Assembly: GCA_045113475.1 (NCBI GenBank)
Contig: JBGUIY010000158.1
Span: 1-5,709, forward strand
Direction of reading: 5' to 3'
Source of the DNA: UBA4246 sp045113475
GTDB taxonomy: Bacteria > Bacillota > Clostridia > Christensenellales > Aristaeellaceae
DNA length: 5,709 nucleotides
In this document: positions 1 to 5,539 of the stretch, piece by piece
Position numbering within the stretch: position 1 is the first letter of the stretch
Layout: each line of letters starts with the position of its first letter
Program-made: the position numbers and the translations under genes
Notes under the pieces: model-generated
The model's input: the letters and a program-made list of their open reading frames with translations, nothing else
The model's database searches: none
Told to the model about the DNA's origin: nothing

Positions 1-390
1 ACCGTAGTTCCGGTCGAACTTTGCCATGTGGTCGTAGGCTTTGATCACAATGCCGGAAGCCGTCCACTCAGCCTCAGCCACGGTGAACACACCCAGCGGA
101 ATATCCTCAAAGGTACCGTCCGCCAGCTTCAGGCCGAGGAGTGGTGTGATCTCCAGCGCCTGCCACTGGTATCGCGTGATGCCCATGTTCATGAAGGTCG
201 CGTTCAGCTCACCGATATAGACCTGCCCGATCTCCACGGCATCGGAGCCGCTGCACTGGTTTGTGATAGAAAAAGAGCCCTTCAGGATATTGGCTTCCGT
301 GAAGGGCTTGTTCCCGGCAGTGCCGGTCAGCCGGAAGGTCTGCACCTTGCTATGCATGGCCTCCCGGTATTCTTCGCTTACTGCATACAT
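1..390 (-). CDS. Tail hub / Tal-like baseplate protein, N-terminal 130 residues (partial)
   Basis: The frame is open from ATG at 390 to the left edge and continues beyond it. The visible protein starts MYAVSEEYREAMHSKVQTFR, continues with LTGTAGNKPFTEANILKGSF and QVYIGELNATF (57-67), and carries IPLGVFTVAEAEWTASGIVI (97-116) followed by KAYDHMAKFD (117-126). A G-V/I-F-x-V-xEA strand followed by V-I-x-A-Y-D-x-M-x-K-F-D is a pattern I recall from the N-terminal hub domains of tail-tip (Tal or gp27-like) proteins in Firmicutes phages. These form the trimeric hub below the tape measure and often carry a C-terminal peptidoglycan hydrolase or receptor-binding part, which would lie outside this window. 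It starts ten bases after the 192-residue gene. A tail structural protein is well supported; the hub subtype is less certain. Confidence 0.65.
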   Translation of the reverse strand, partial: MYAVSEEYREAMHSKVQTFRLTGTAGNKPFTEANILKGSFSITNQCSGSDAVEIGQVYIGELNATFMNMGITRYQWQALEITPLLGLKLADGTFEDIPLGVFTVAEAEWTASGIVIKAYDHMAKFDRNYG

Positions 391-396
391 AGCTGT

Positions 397-402
397 CTCC
401 TT
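397..402 (-). promoter_or_regulatory. Ribosome binding site of the hub gene, fused to a stop codon
   Basis: The minus strand reads TAAGGAG: the TAA stop of the 192-residue gene (403-401) overlaps AAGGAG, which stands six bases before ATG at 390-388. This decides the hub start and points to coupled translation. Confidence 0.8.
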
Positions 403-979
403 AGATGGCGGCCAGCGCCAGTTCCAAATCCTCTGTCAGTGTCACCGCGCCTCCCGTGGTATAACCGGCAGGGATTGCCACACTGGTCTGGGAGAGCGGA
501 TTGAAGGTCGATGCGATAGCGCCATTGACCGGGATGGTACCGGCTACGGTCTGTCCGGTAGAATCGATGATGATCTTGTTGGCCAGCACGTCTGCGGCAG
601 TTGCCGTCACGCTGGTCACATCCTGATATGCCTCCGGGATCGGAGCAACGGTGACGCTGGAAAGACCATACTTGCCCTCATCCGGCGTGACGCTCTGCTC
701 ATTCTTGGTCGGCGTGACCGACTTGGCCTGCAGCTGATAGTTCCCGCCACCGGCGACACCTCTGACGGTGCCGGAGCCGTTGTGGTAGCCCTGCGGGATG
801 GTGTATGTCTGGCCTTCCTGCACCTCCGCGTCCACAGCACCACGATTCTGAAGACTGGAAATTGCCAAGGCCAGTGCATCGAGATTGTCACCGGCCTGCG
901 CCTGCCCCCATTCAATCAGGGTATTCCGGATCGTGTTCCGGTCAGTCTGTATCCGGCTGATTTCTGTTGCAATACTCAT
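401..979 (-). CDS. Tail fibre-like protein, second paralogue (192 aa)
   Basis: ATG at 979 is preceded at seven bases by AAGGAGG (987-993), 16 bases after the previous stop. Residues 1-72 repeat the anchor domain of the preceding gene (EISRIQTDRNTIRNTLIEWG, then YTIPQGYHNGSGTV). From residue 73 it diverges: a Gly-rich linker, then KSVTPTKNEQSVTPDEGKYG (86-105), LSSVTVAPIPEAYQDVTSVT (106-125), VAGTIPVNGA (145-154) and a second IPAGYTTGGAVTL motif (169-181) that echoes the GYHNGSG motif. It ends in a helix, EDLELALAAI. I recall this VTPxxxxQxVTPDxGxxGLSxVTV type of repeat unit from many gut-phage fibre or tail proteins, usually in larger copy number; here one unit is present. A tip-decorating fibre or adaptor is the likely role. 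The TAA stop is embedded in the next ribosome site. The longer in-frame start at 1105 lies inside the previous gene and is rejected. Confidence 0.8.
   Translation of the reverse strand: MSIATEISRIQTDRNTIRNTLIEWGQAQAGDNLDALALAISSLQNRGAVDAEVQEGQTYTIPQGYHNGSGTVRGVAGGGNYQLQAKSVTPTKNEQSVTPDEGKYGLSSVTVAPIPEAYQDVTSVTATAADVLANKIIIDSTGQTVAGTIPVNGAIASTFNPLSQTSVAIPAGYTTGGAVTLTEDLELALAAI
764..979 (-). repeat. Duplicated N-terminal domain, copy 2
   Basis: This segment encodes residues 1-72 of the 192-residue protein and is the counterpart of 1377-1592. The 21-base exact match lies at 770-790. Confidence 0.9.
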
Positions 980-995
980 AATAGTTCCTCCTTGC

Positions 996-1592
996 TCAGA
1001 GCCATTTTTCTGTGCGGTTGTAGACATACGAGCTGAGGCCGCTGGCTCCGATATTGTCCTTTGCCACGATGATGTAGCCGTCCTCTTCTGCTGTGTATGC
1101 TGCATTCGTAAAAGGCGCTGGATTGTTCAGATTCTTGATGCTTGTTCCGACCACCGTTCCCGTTACCTGCGTCACATCTTCGGTTGTGAACATGACGCGG
1201 AAGCGGGTGCCCACGGTACCGCCGAGGGTAATGAAATAGGAGCATCCCGCCTCGACACGATAAATATCCACGTATGTCTGAGTGGGATTTTCATATATCC
1301 AGCTGCCGTTACTGACGTAGCCGGAATTGTAGTCGTAGACGCTTGGCTCCAAACGTCCTGCCCGGACTACGTTGGTAACCGAGCCGGAGCCGTTGTGGTA
1401 GCCAGCGGGAACCGTATAGGTTTCGCCTTCATCCAGCTCGACGGCCACAGCTCCTCGGTTGACAACAGCAGCAAGGGCATCAGCCAGATCGTCCAGATTA
1501 TCTGTCGCCTGCGCCAAGCCCCATGCCAGCAGCGCGTTCCGGATGGTGTTGCGGTCAGCCTCTATTCTTGTAACTTCGGATGATACGCTCAT
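996..1592 (-). CDS. Tail fibre-like protein, first paralogue (198 aa)
   Basis: Residues 1-44 look like a helical, possibly coiled-coil segment (EVTRIEADRNTIRNALLAWG, then NLDDLADAL). Residues 45-72 lead into a beta motif, YTVPAGYHNGSGSV. This N-terminal part is 45/72 identical, without gaps, to the next gene's product. The C-terminal 125 residues are unrelated to that paralogue and look like one beta-sandwich rich in aromatic residues, Gly and Asn: GYVSNGSWIYENP (91-103), TYVDIYRVEAGCSYFITLGG (106-125), RFRVMFTTEDV (130-140), DGYIIVAKDN (171-180). I recall such modules from tail-associated proteins of gut phages; carbohydrate or host-surface binding is inference. The gene sits between the tape measure/tip genes and the hub. 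The longer in-frame start at 1694 is rejected because it lies inside the preceding gene. Confidence 0.8.
   Translation of the reverse strand: MSVSSEVTRIEADRNTIRNALLAWGLAQATDNLDDLADALAAVVNRGAVAVELDEGETYTVPAGYHNGSGSVTNVVRAGRLEPSVYDYNSGYVSNGSWIYENPTQTYVDIYRVEAGCSYFITLGGTVGTRFRVMFTTEDVTQVTGTVVGTSIKNLNNPAPFTNAAYTAEEDGYIIVAKDNIGASGLSSYVYNRTEKWL
1377..1592 (-). repeat. Duplicated N-terminal domain, copy 1
   Basis: This segment encodes residues 1-72 of the 198-residue protein and is a diverged direct repeat of 764-979 at an offset of 613 bases. It includes a 21-base stretch (1383-1403), coding for GYHNGSG, that is identical to 770-790. Confidence 0.9.
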
Positions 1593-1597
1593 AGCTG

Positions 1598-1603
1598 CCT
1601 CCT
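1598..1603 (-). promoter_or_regulatory. Ribosome binding site overlapping a stop codon
   Basis: The minus strand reads TGAGGAGG: the TGA stop of the 89-residue gene (1605-1603) shares its last base with the AGGAGG of the 198-residue gene, five bases before ATG at 1592. This fixes the start and suggests coupled translation. Confidence 0.8.
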
Positions 1604-1872
1604 CATATGGTGTGCAGCAACACTTCGATGTTGCCGATCTCAACCTGAACAGCCGCTGAGGTGACCGGACGGGAGTCACCGGCAGTGACGGCATCGGCAG
1701 CGTCCACAGATACCGTCATGGTATCCGGATCATATTTCAGGCCGTAGCCGAATCGGTACTGTCCGCCACCATCAATTCTCGTGGTGTCGGCAAATTCTGC
1801 ATCCAGCTCCGGGTTTTCTTCCATCACGGCGTCGAGCTCCATATCCTGCTCAAAGGTTGCCTGCAGGATCAT
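1603..1872 (-). CDS. Small tail/fibre-associated protein with acidic N-terminus (89 aa)
   Basis: The start ATG at 1872-1870 overlaps the previous TGA as ATGA. The nearest GGAG (1883-1886) is ten bases upstream, so translation probably depends on reinitiation. The first 30 residues are very acidic and contain ELDA twice, ten residues apart (12-15 and 22-25). A glycine-rich turn (DGGGQYRFGYGLKYDP, 34-49) follows, then a short strand and a C-terminal segment DSRPVTSAAVQVEIGNIEVL (66-85) that ends in LLHTI. The RPVTSAAV...VGNI-LL-TI type of ending is one I recall from C-termini of many gut-phage tail and fibre proteins. Here it makes up much of a very short protein. No function can be assigned; a fibre adaptor or trimerisation piece is a guess. 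A longer in-frame start at 1980 is rejected because it runs through the upstream gene without a ribosome site. Confidence 0.7.
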   Translation of the reverse strand: MILQATFEQDMELDAVMEENPELDAEFADTTRIDGGGQYRFGYGLKYDPDTMTVSVDAADAVTAGDSRPVTSAAVQVEIGNIEVLLHTI

Positions 1873-2171
1873 GGCTCGATTTCTCCGTCCTTCAGAATGT
1901 CTCCGACATTGGCGGTCATGATGTTGCTCGCGCCAGCCGTGCCGTCCGGGAAGACATAGCGGATTTGGATGCTGACACACTGAGCCGCCGTGAAAGCCAG
2001 TGTGTCCTTCTGGGAGAGCCGGGTCACAACGGCTTCCTCGGTGACCTCAAGTGCCTCGCCGGTTTTCTCCAGAACGACCTTGCCGCCTTGCGAATAGGTC
2101 ACGAAGACTGTCGAGCCGGTCAGGTCAATATTCGTTTTGAATGTGTTGATCGGAGTGGTTCCCCGTTTCAC
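1869..2171 (-). CDS. Small beta-rich minor virion protein, function unknown (100 aa)
   Basis: With the GTG start the protein begins MKRGTTPINTFKTNIDLTGS, which I recall as the typical opening of a family of roughly 100-residue proteins in clostridial prophage tail modules. It reads as one small beta-sandwich: strands around TVFVTYSQGG (21-30), KVVLEKTG (31-38), LEVTEEAVVTRLSQKDTLAF (41-60) and VSIQIRYVFPDGTAGAS (66-82), then a last strand and an acidic end (DILKDGEIEP). The layout recalls the N-terminal domain of BppU-like baseplate proteins, but I cannot show homology. There is no signal peptide, membrane helix or catalytic motif. It starts 17 bases after the 122-residue gene, and its TGA overlaps the next ATG. 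A structural part of the tail tip or a fibre adaptor is likely from context only. Confidence 0.7.
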   Translation of the reverse strand: MKRGTTPINTFKTNIDLTGSTVFVTYSQGGKVVLEKTGEALEVTEEAVVTRLSQKDTLAFTAAQCVSIQIRYVFPDGTAGASNIMTANVGDILKDGEIEP

Positions 2172-2178
2172 GCTGCCC

Positions 2179-2186
2179 ACCTCCTT
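2179..2186 (-). promoter_or_regulatory. Ribosome binding site deciding a GTG start
   Basis: The minus strand reads AAGGAGGT, seven bases before GTG at 2171-2169 and just after the TAG stop of the 122-residue gene. This places the start of the next gene at the GTG rather than at the in-frame ATG at 2222, which has no such site and lies inside the previous gene. Confidence 0.85.
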
Positions 2187-2188
2187 CG

Positions 2189-2557
2189 CTAAAATTCCTC
2201 CAAGGTAAACGAAACCGTCCACAGCCCGTCCGTACCGCGATTTCGCTCGGAGTTTGGAGCGGGTACGGCCTTAAAGGAGCGCAGGCGCATGGAACGGTTC
2301 TTGTAAGCATGTGTTTCTATGTCATATAGGCTGACGGTGATGGAATCCCGCTTGCTATAGGCTTTGAATTTCCCAGCCCATGCGGAGGAGCACTGGAAGG
2401 AAGCGGAGACGGACAGCTTGTCATAGCGGGTGACGATGATCTGATCCGTCCCTGCCTCCGTTTCATTCACGCTTTCCACCACAGTGGATTCCTCCTCCCA
2501 CGAGGTGGGAGTGAAGATGTTCTCGCCGTCAAACCTGATCGGATAATTTATCAGCAT
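2189..2557 (-). CDS. Small tail-tip protein in the Dit position (122 aa)
   Basis: The ATG directly follows the tape measure TAA stop (TAAATG), and its ribosome site, GGGAGG at 2565-2570, lies in the last tape measure codons, so translation is probably coupled. The protein starts MLINYPIRFDGENIFTPTSW, has alternating polar and hydrophobic segments typical of beta strands (for example DKLSVSASFQCSS and DSITVSLYDI), and ends GLWTVSFTLEEF. It has no signal peptide or membrane helix. The place just after the tape measure is where distal tail proteins sit in siphophages, so a tube-closing ring or adaptor to the hub is the best guess. However, classical Dit proteins are about 250 residues or more, so this would match only their N-terminal barrel. 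I recall similar 115-125-residue uncharacterised proteins in clostridial phages. A structural tail role is likely; the Dit assignment is inference. Confidence 0.7.
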   Translation of the reverse strand: MLINYPIRFDGENIFTPTSWEEESTVVESVNETEAGTDQIIVTRYDKLSVSASFQCSSAWAGKFKAYSKRDSITVSLYDIETHAYKNRSMRLRSFKAVPAPNSERNRGTDGLWTVSFTLEEF

Positions 2558-5518
2558 TTATCTCCCTCCCGACCGGTAGCTGGCGGCCTTGTTTGCTTTC
2601 ACGACGATCTCTTCAATACGCTCGGAACCGATGTACACCGGGATAATGGTATCTCCGGCAGCCTCGCCCTTGATCCCGGACAGACTTTCCCGGATTGCAG
2701 AAACCATGTCCGCAACACCTCCGGCACCGCCAGTGACCGTAGCTGCGCTGGCACCCTGCACAGTAGGGCTGAGCACCATGTCACCGGCCACATCATTCAT
2801 GGCGTCCTTGATCAAGCCTCGGCTCTTTTTGATGCCGTTGGCAAGGCCGCCGATGAAGTCCGGCATCCAGCTCTCGTAATCCGTAAGTGGGCCTTCATCC
2901 GGGACGGAGAAATGGAGCACCGAGCGGATGGCGTCTGCCACGCTGGTGACGGCATTGGACACCGCGCTGATGCAGTTCCTGATGCCGTTGACGATGCCCA
3001 TGATGAGATCACGTCCCCAGCCGAAAGCCTGAGAGATCAGGTTCCGGATGAAGCTCACCACATTGTTGAAGCCCTGCCGCACTGCGTTTAGCACATTGGT
3101 CATGGCGCTGCGGATGGAGTTCACGATGTTATTGAAGATCTGGGATACAGAGCTGCGGATGTTATTCAGCACGGTGGTGACCGTGGATTTCACATTGTTC
3201 CAGATCGTGGAGAAGGTCGTCTTCACCGCGTTCAGCGCAGTAGATACCACGGTTTTAATGGCGTTCAGCACATTGGTGATCACACCCTTGATCGCGTTCC
3301 AGATGCTGGTCACCGTATTTTTTATGGCATTCAGCACGGTGGATACCACACCTCTGATCGCGTTCCAAATTGTCTGGAAGAGGCTCTGGATGGCCTGCAG
3401 GATCGGCGTCAGGAAAGCCACGATGCCGTTCCAGATTTCAGTGACCTTATTGGAGATTGCCTCCAGCGCCGTGCTGATCAGAATCTGTATGGCCTGCCAG
3501 ATGGTTTCAAACAGATACCGGAAAGCCTCCAGCAACGGAGAGATCGTGTCGTAGATGCTCTGCCAGACACCGGTGATCTTGTCCCAGATGCCCTGCACAA
3601 TGCCGCTGATGGTATCCTTGATCGCCGTCCAGACCGTGCTGACCGTCGTGCTGATTGCGTTCCATACACCGGCGAAGAAATCCCGGATGCCAGTGAAGAC
3701 AGTCTCGCAGGTGGATTTGATTGCCTCCCACGCCTCTGTGAAAAAGGTTTTGATGCCTTCCCATACCTTGACGGCGATGTCCTTGATGCCTTCCCAGAGA
3801 TCAATCCAGAACTGCCGGAATTCCTCGCAGTTGTTCCAGAGATAAATAAAGGCCGCGACCAGCGCGGCAATGGCAGCGATAATCAGGACTATTGGATTTG
3901 CCAGCATGACGGCGTTCAACGCGGCAAAAGCTCCCTTCACAGCCGTGATCGCACCGGAGATCTTGGGTACAATGGTCATGATCGTGCCGACAGCGGTGAT
4001 GATCTTACCGACAATGACCAAAAGTGGGCCGACTGCGGCGACAATAAGCCCGATCTTCACAATGGTTTCCTGCTGTGCTGGCGTCAGAGCATTGAACTTG
4101 TCCACAAGTCCCTGTACAAATTCCGCAACCTTCTGGATCGTCGGAGCCAGCGCCTCGCCGATGGAAGTAACCAGAACGTCGATGGAGCTCTTCAGCTTTT
4201 CGAGGGAGCCGCCGAATCCGCTCATCATGGCCGCAGCCATTTCATCCGTCGTCCCGGCACAGCTTTGCAGAGAGGCATCCAGTTTGCCCACATCCTCCGG
4301 AGCGGTATTGATCAGCGCCAGCCACGGAGCCATCTGGTTTTTGCCGAAGATGGCGGAGGCCGCAGCGATTTGCTCCGATTCGGACAGCTTGCTGAAGGCC
4401 TCATGAAGTTCCTTCTGGATCGTTACAGAATCCTTCATGGAGCCGTCTGCATTGGTGACCTCAATCCCCAGCTGCTTCATGGCCTCATAGCCTTCTTTGG
4501 CTGGGGAGACCAGCCTTGCCAGACCGGTCTTCAGGGAGTTGGCGGCCTTATCTGCATCGATGCCGTTGTTGGCCATGACGCCCATGTACAGTGCGGCATC
4601 ATTGACCGAGTATCCAGCGGCAGAGAAAATCGGAGCCGCCACGGACATGGCGCTCGACAGGCTGTCCACATCCAGAGCGGAGTTGTTGCAGGCGGCAGCG
4701 AAAACATCCGCGTAATGGCCTGCGTCCTCAAAGCTCCCGTGAAAGCCATTGATCGTAGCGACCAGCCCTCCGGAAACTGTGTCCAGATTGCCGCCTTCAC
4801 CAGCAGCGAGATTCATCGCCGGAGCCAGAGCGGCAGCGGCCTGCTCCGCGTCCAGACCGGCACGGGCAAAGTTCAGTGTCGCGGTCGCGGCGTCCTTCAT
4901 CCCGAAGGTGGAATTTGCCGCAGCCTCTTTCATGGCCTTGTTCAGCAGCTCGGCTTCCTCGGTGGTGTTGCCCATCGTCTTGTTGGTGAGCTGCATGGTC
5001 TTATCGACCTCGGCAAAGCTCGCCGCGCCAGCCGCGCCGACAGCAGCCAGCGGCAAGGTGACATGGGTCGTCAGGGTTTTACCGGCGCTTTCCACCTTGC
5101 CGCCGAATTCCTTCATCTTTTCACCGGCAGCCGCGATCTCCTGTGCCTGCACGGAGCCGAAGTTCTTATACTCCTGTTCCAGACTTTTCAGGCTCTGCTC
5201 GGTCTCAGCGATCTCCCTCTGAAGGGCATCGTACTGCTCCTGAGAGATCGTGCCGTCCTTGAGCGCCTGATCCGCCTGCTTAGAGGCTTCCTTCAGCGTA
5301 TTCAGTTTTTCCTTGGTCGCCTGAATCTCCTGCTGGAGGGTCTTGTATTTCTGGGAAAGCAGCTCTGTGTTGCCCGGATCGAGCTTCAGGAGCCGCTCTA
5401 CGTCTTTCAGCTGGGACTGCGTATTCTTTATTTCGGAATTGACGTCCTTCAGCGCGGTCTGGAGCTTTGTGGTATCGCCACCGATCTCCACGGTGATTCC
5501 CTTGATTCTGTTAGCCAC
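2558..5518 (-). CDS. Phage tail tape measure protein (986 aa)
   Basis: This protein sets tail length, fills the tail tube lumen during assembly and leaves at DNA ejection. The start is GTG with a strong ribosome site. Residues 15-120 are charged and coiled-coil-like. Residues about 165-340 resemble the TP901-type PhageMin_Tail core, with stretches such as LNFARAGLDAEQAAAALAPA. Residues 487-561 (bases 3836-4060) are strongly hydrophobic, enough for two or three membrane-spanning helices, and end at YLWNNCEEFRQFW. Residues 570-866 are 27 contiguous 11-residue repeats. The C-terminus carries LHFSVPDEGPLTDYESWMPD (about 868-887), a motif I recall from Firmicutes tape measures, and ends IPVYIGSERIEEIVV...YRSGGR. 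I see no lysozyme, transglycosylase, M23 or NlpC/P60 domain. At about 0.15 nm per helical residue the length implies a tail of roughly 150 nm (inference). The TAA stop abuts the next gene's ATG. Confidence 0.95.
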   Translation of the reverse strand: MANRIKGITVEIGGDTTKLQTALKDVNSEIKNTQSQLKDVERLLKLDPGNTELLSQKYKTLQQEIQATKEKLNTLKEASKQADQALKDGTISQEQYDALQREIAETEQSLKSLEQEYKNFGSVQAQEIAAAGEKMKEFGGKVESAGKTLTTHVTLPLAAVGAAGAASFAEVDKTMQLTNKTMGNTTEEAELLNKAMKEAAANSTFGMKDAATATLNFARAGLDAEQAAAALAPAMNLAAGEGGNLDTVSGGLVATINGFHGSFEDAGHYADVFAAACNNSALDVDSLSSAMSVAAPIFSAAGYSVNDAALYMGVMANNGIDADKAANSLKTGLARLVSPAKEGYEAMKQLGIEVTNADGSMKDSVTIQKELHEAFSKLSESEQIAAASAIFGKNQMAPWLALINTAPEDVGKLDASLQSCAGTTDEMAAAMMSGFGGSLEKLKSSIDVLVTSIGEALAPTIQKVAEFVQGLVDKFNALTPAQQETIVKIGLIVAAVGPLLVIVGKIITAVGTIMTIVPKISGAITAVKGAFAALNAVMLANPIVLIIAAIAALVAAFIYLWNNCEEFRQFWIDLWEGIKDIAVKVWEGIKTFFTEAWEAIKSTCETVFTGIRDFFAGVWNAISTTVSTVWTAIKDTISGIVQGIWDKITGVWQSIYDTISPLLEAFRYLFETIWQAIQILISTALEAISNKVTEIWNGIVAFLTPILQAIQSLFQTIWNAIRGVVSTVLNAIKNTVTSIWNAIKGVITNVLNAIKTVVSTALNAVKTTFSTIWNNVKSTVTTVLNNIRSSVSQIFNNIVNSIRSAMTNVLNAVRQGFNNVVSFIRNLISQAFGWGRDLIMGIVNGIRNCISAVSNAVTSVADAIRSVLHFSVPDEGPLTDYESWMPDFIGGLANGIKKSRGLIKDAMNDVAGDMVLSPTVQGASAATVTGGAGGVADMVSAIRESLSGIKGEAAGDTIIPVYIGSERIEEIVVKANKAASYRSGGR
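2921..3811 (-). repeat. 27 tandem 11-codon (33-bp) repeats in the tape measure gene
   Basis: Residues 570-866 divide without a gap into 27 units of 11 residues, for example FWIDLWEGIKD, FFTEAWEAIKS, TVTSIWNAIKG and TVTTVLNNIRS. Positions 2, 5, 6 and 9 are nearly always hydrophobic, position 6 is often Trp, Phe or Leu, and position 9 is mostly Ile or Val. The 3-1-3-4 spacing equals the a/d/e/h core of a hendecad, so a long, nearly straight or slightly right-handed helical bundle is likely (inference). The DNA also shows periodicity: ATCGCGTTCC occurs at 3291 and 3357, and related GCRTTCAGCAC words at 3261 and 3327, both 66 bases apart. Confidence 0.9.
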
Positions 5519-5525
5519 GGTAGCG

Positions 5526-5533
5526 CCTCCTTT
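5526..5533 (-). promoter_or_regulatory. Ribosome binding site of the tape measure gene
   Basis: The minus strand reads AAAGGAGG here, seven bases before GTG at 5518-5516. It is a near-perfect Shine-Dalgarno sequence and fixes the non-ATG start of the tape measure protein. Confidence 0.85.
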
Positions 5534-5539
5534 CCCGCA

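Noticed and set aside
616..915. Minus-strand frame overlapping the second fibre gene in another register
   Set aside because: Its Arg-rich product and lack of a ribosome site mark it as an out-of-frame shadow.
263..1036. A 257-codon plus-strand open frame across the hub and second fibre genes
   Set aside because: It is antisense to two well-supported genes with clear ribosome sites and family-like proteins. Its product is Arg/Gly/Cys-rich with no recognisable domain.
885..1583. A 232-codon plus-strand open frame opposite the first fibre paralogue
   Set aside because: It is a shadow frame crossing a gene junction, rich in Cys/Arg/Ile with no family resemblance. Its likeness to the 257-codon frame only mirrors the paralogy on the other strand.
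996..1592. Possible diversity-generating retroelement target in the fibre genes
   Set aside because: Gut-phage tip proteins are common targets, but I see no template/variable repeat pair, no reverse transcriptase and no C-type lectin-like end. The only repeat is the N-terminal domain duplication.
2172..2188. Intergenic gap checked for a promoter or terminator
   Set aside because: The 17 bases hold only the ribosome site of the next gene. No gap in the window is long enough for a typical promoter plus terminator, and no stem followed by a T-run is present.
2558..2920. Possible peptidoglycan hydrolase domain at the tape measure C-terminus
   Set aside because: No catalytic motif of lysozyme, lytic transglycosylase, M23 or NlpC/P60 families is visible; the region is the usual short structural tail.
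3048..3554. A 168-codon open frame on the plus strand opposite the tape measure repeats
   Set aside because: It is the antisense image of the 11-codon repeats, which lack stops by periodicity. It has no convincing ribosome site and a low-complexity, Met/Thr/Phe-rich product.
3870..4406. Plus-strand open frame opposite the hydrophobic part of the tape measure gene
   Set aside because: Its hydrophobic Met/Ala-rich product comes from reverse-reading a hydrophobic coding region. It has no start signal.
4749..5222. Plus-strand open frame opposite the tape measure core domain
   Set aside because: An Ala/Ser-rich reverse shadow of an Ala-rich coding region with no ribosome site.
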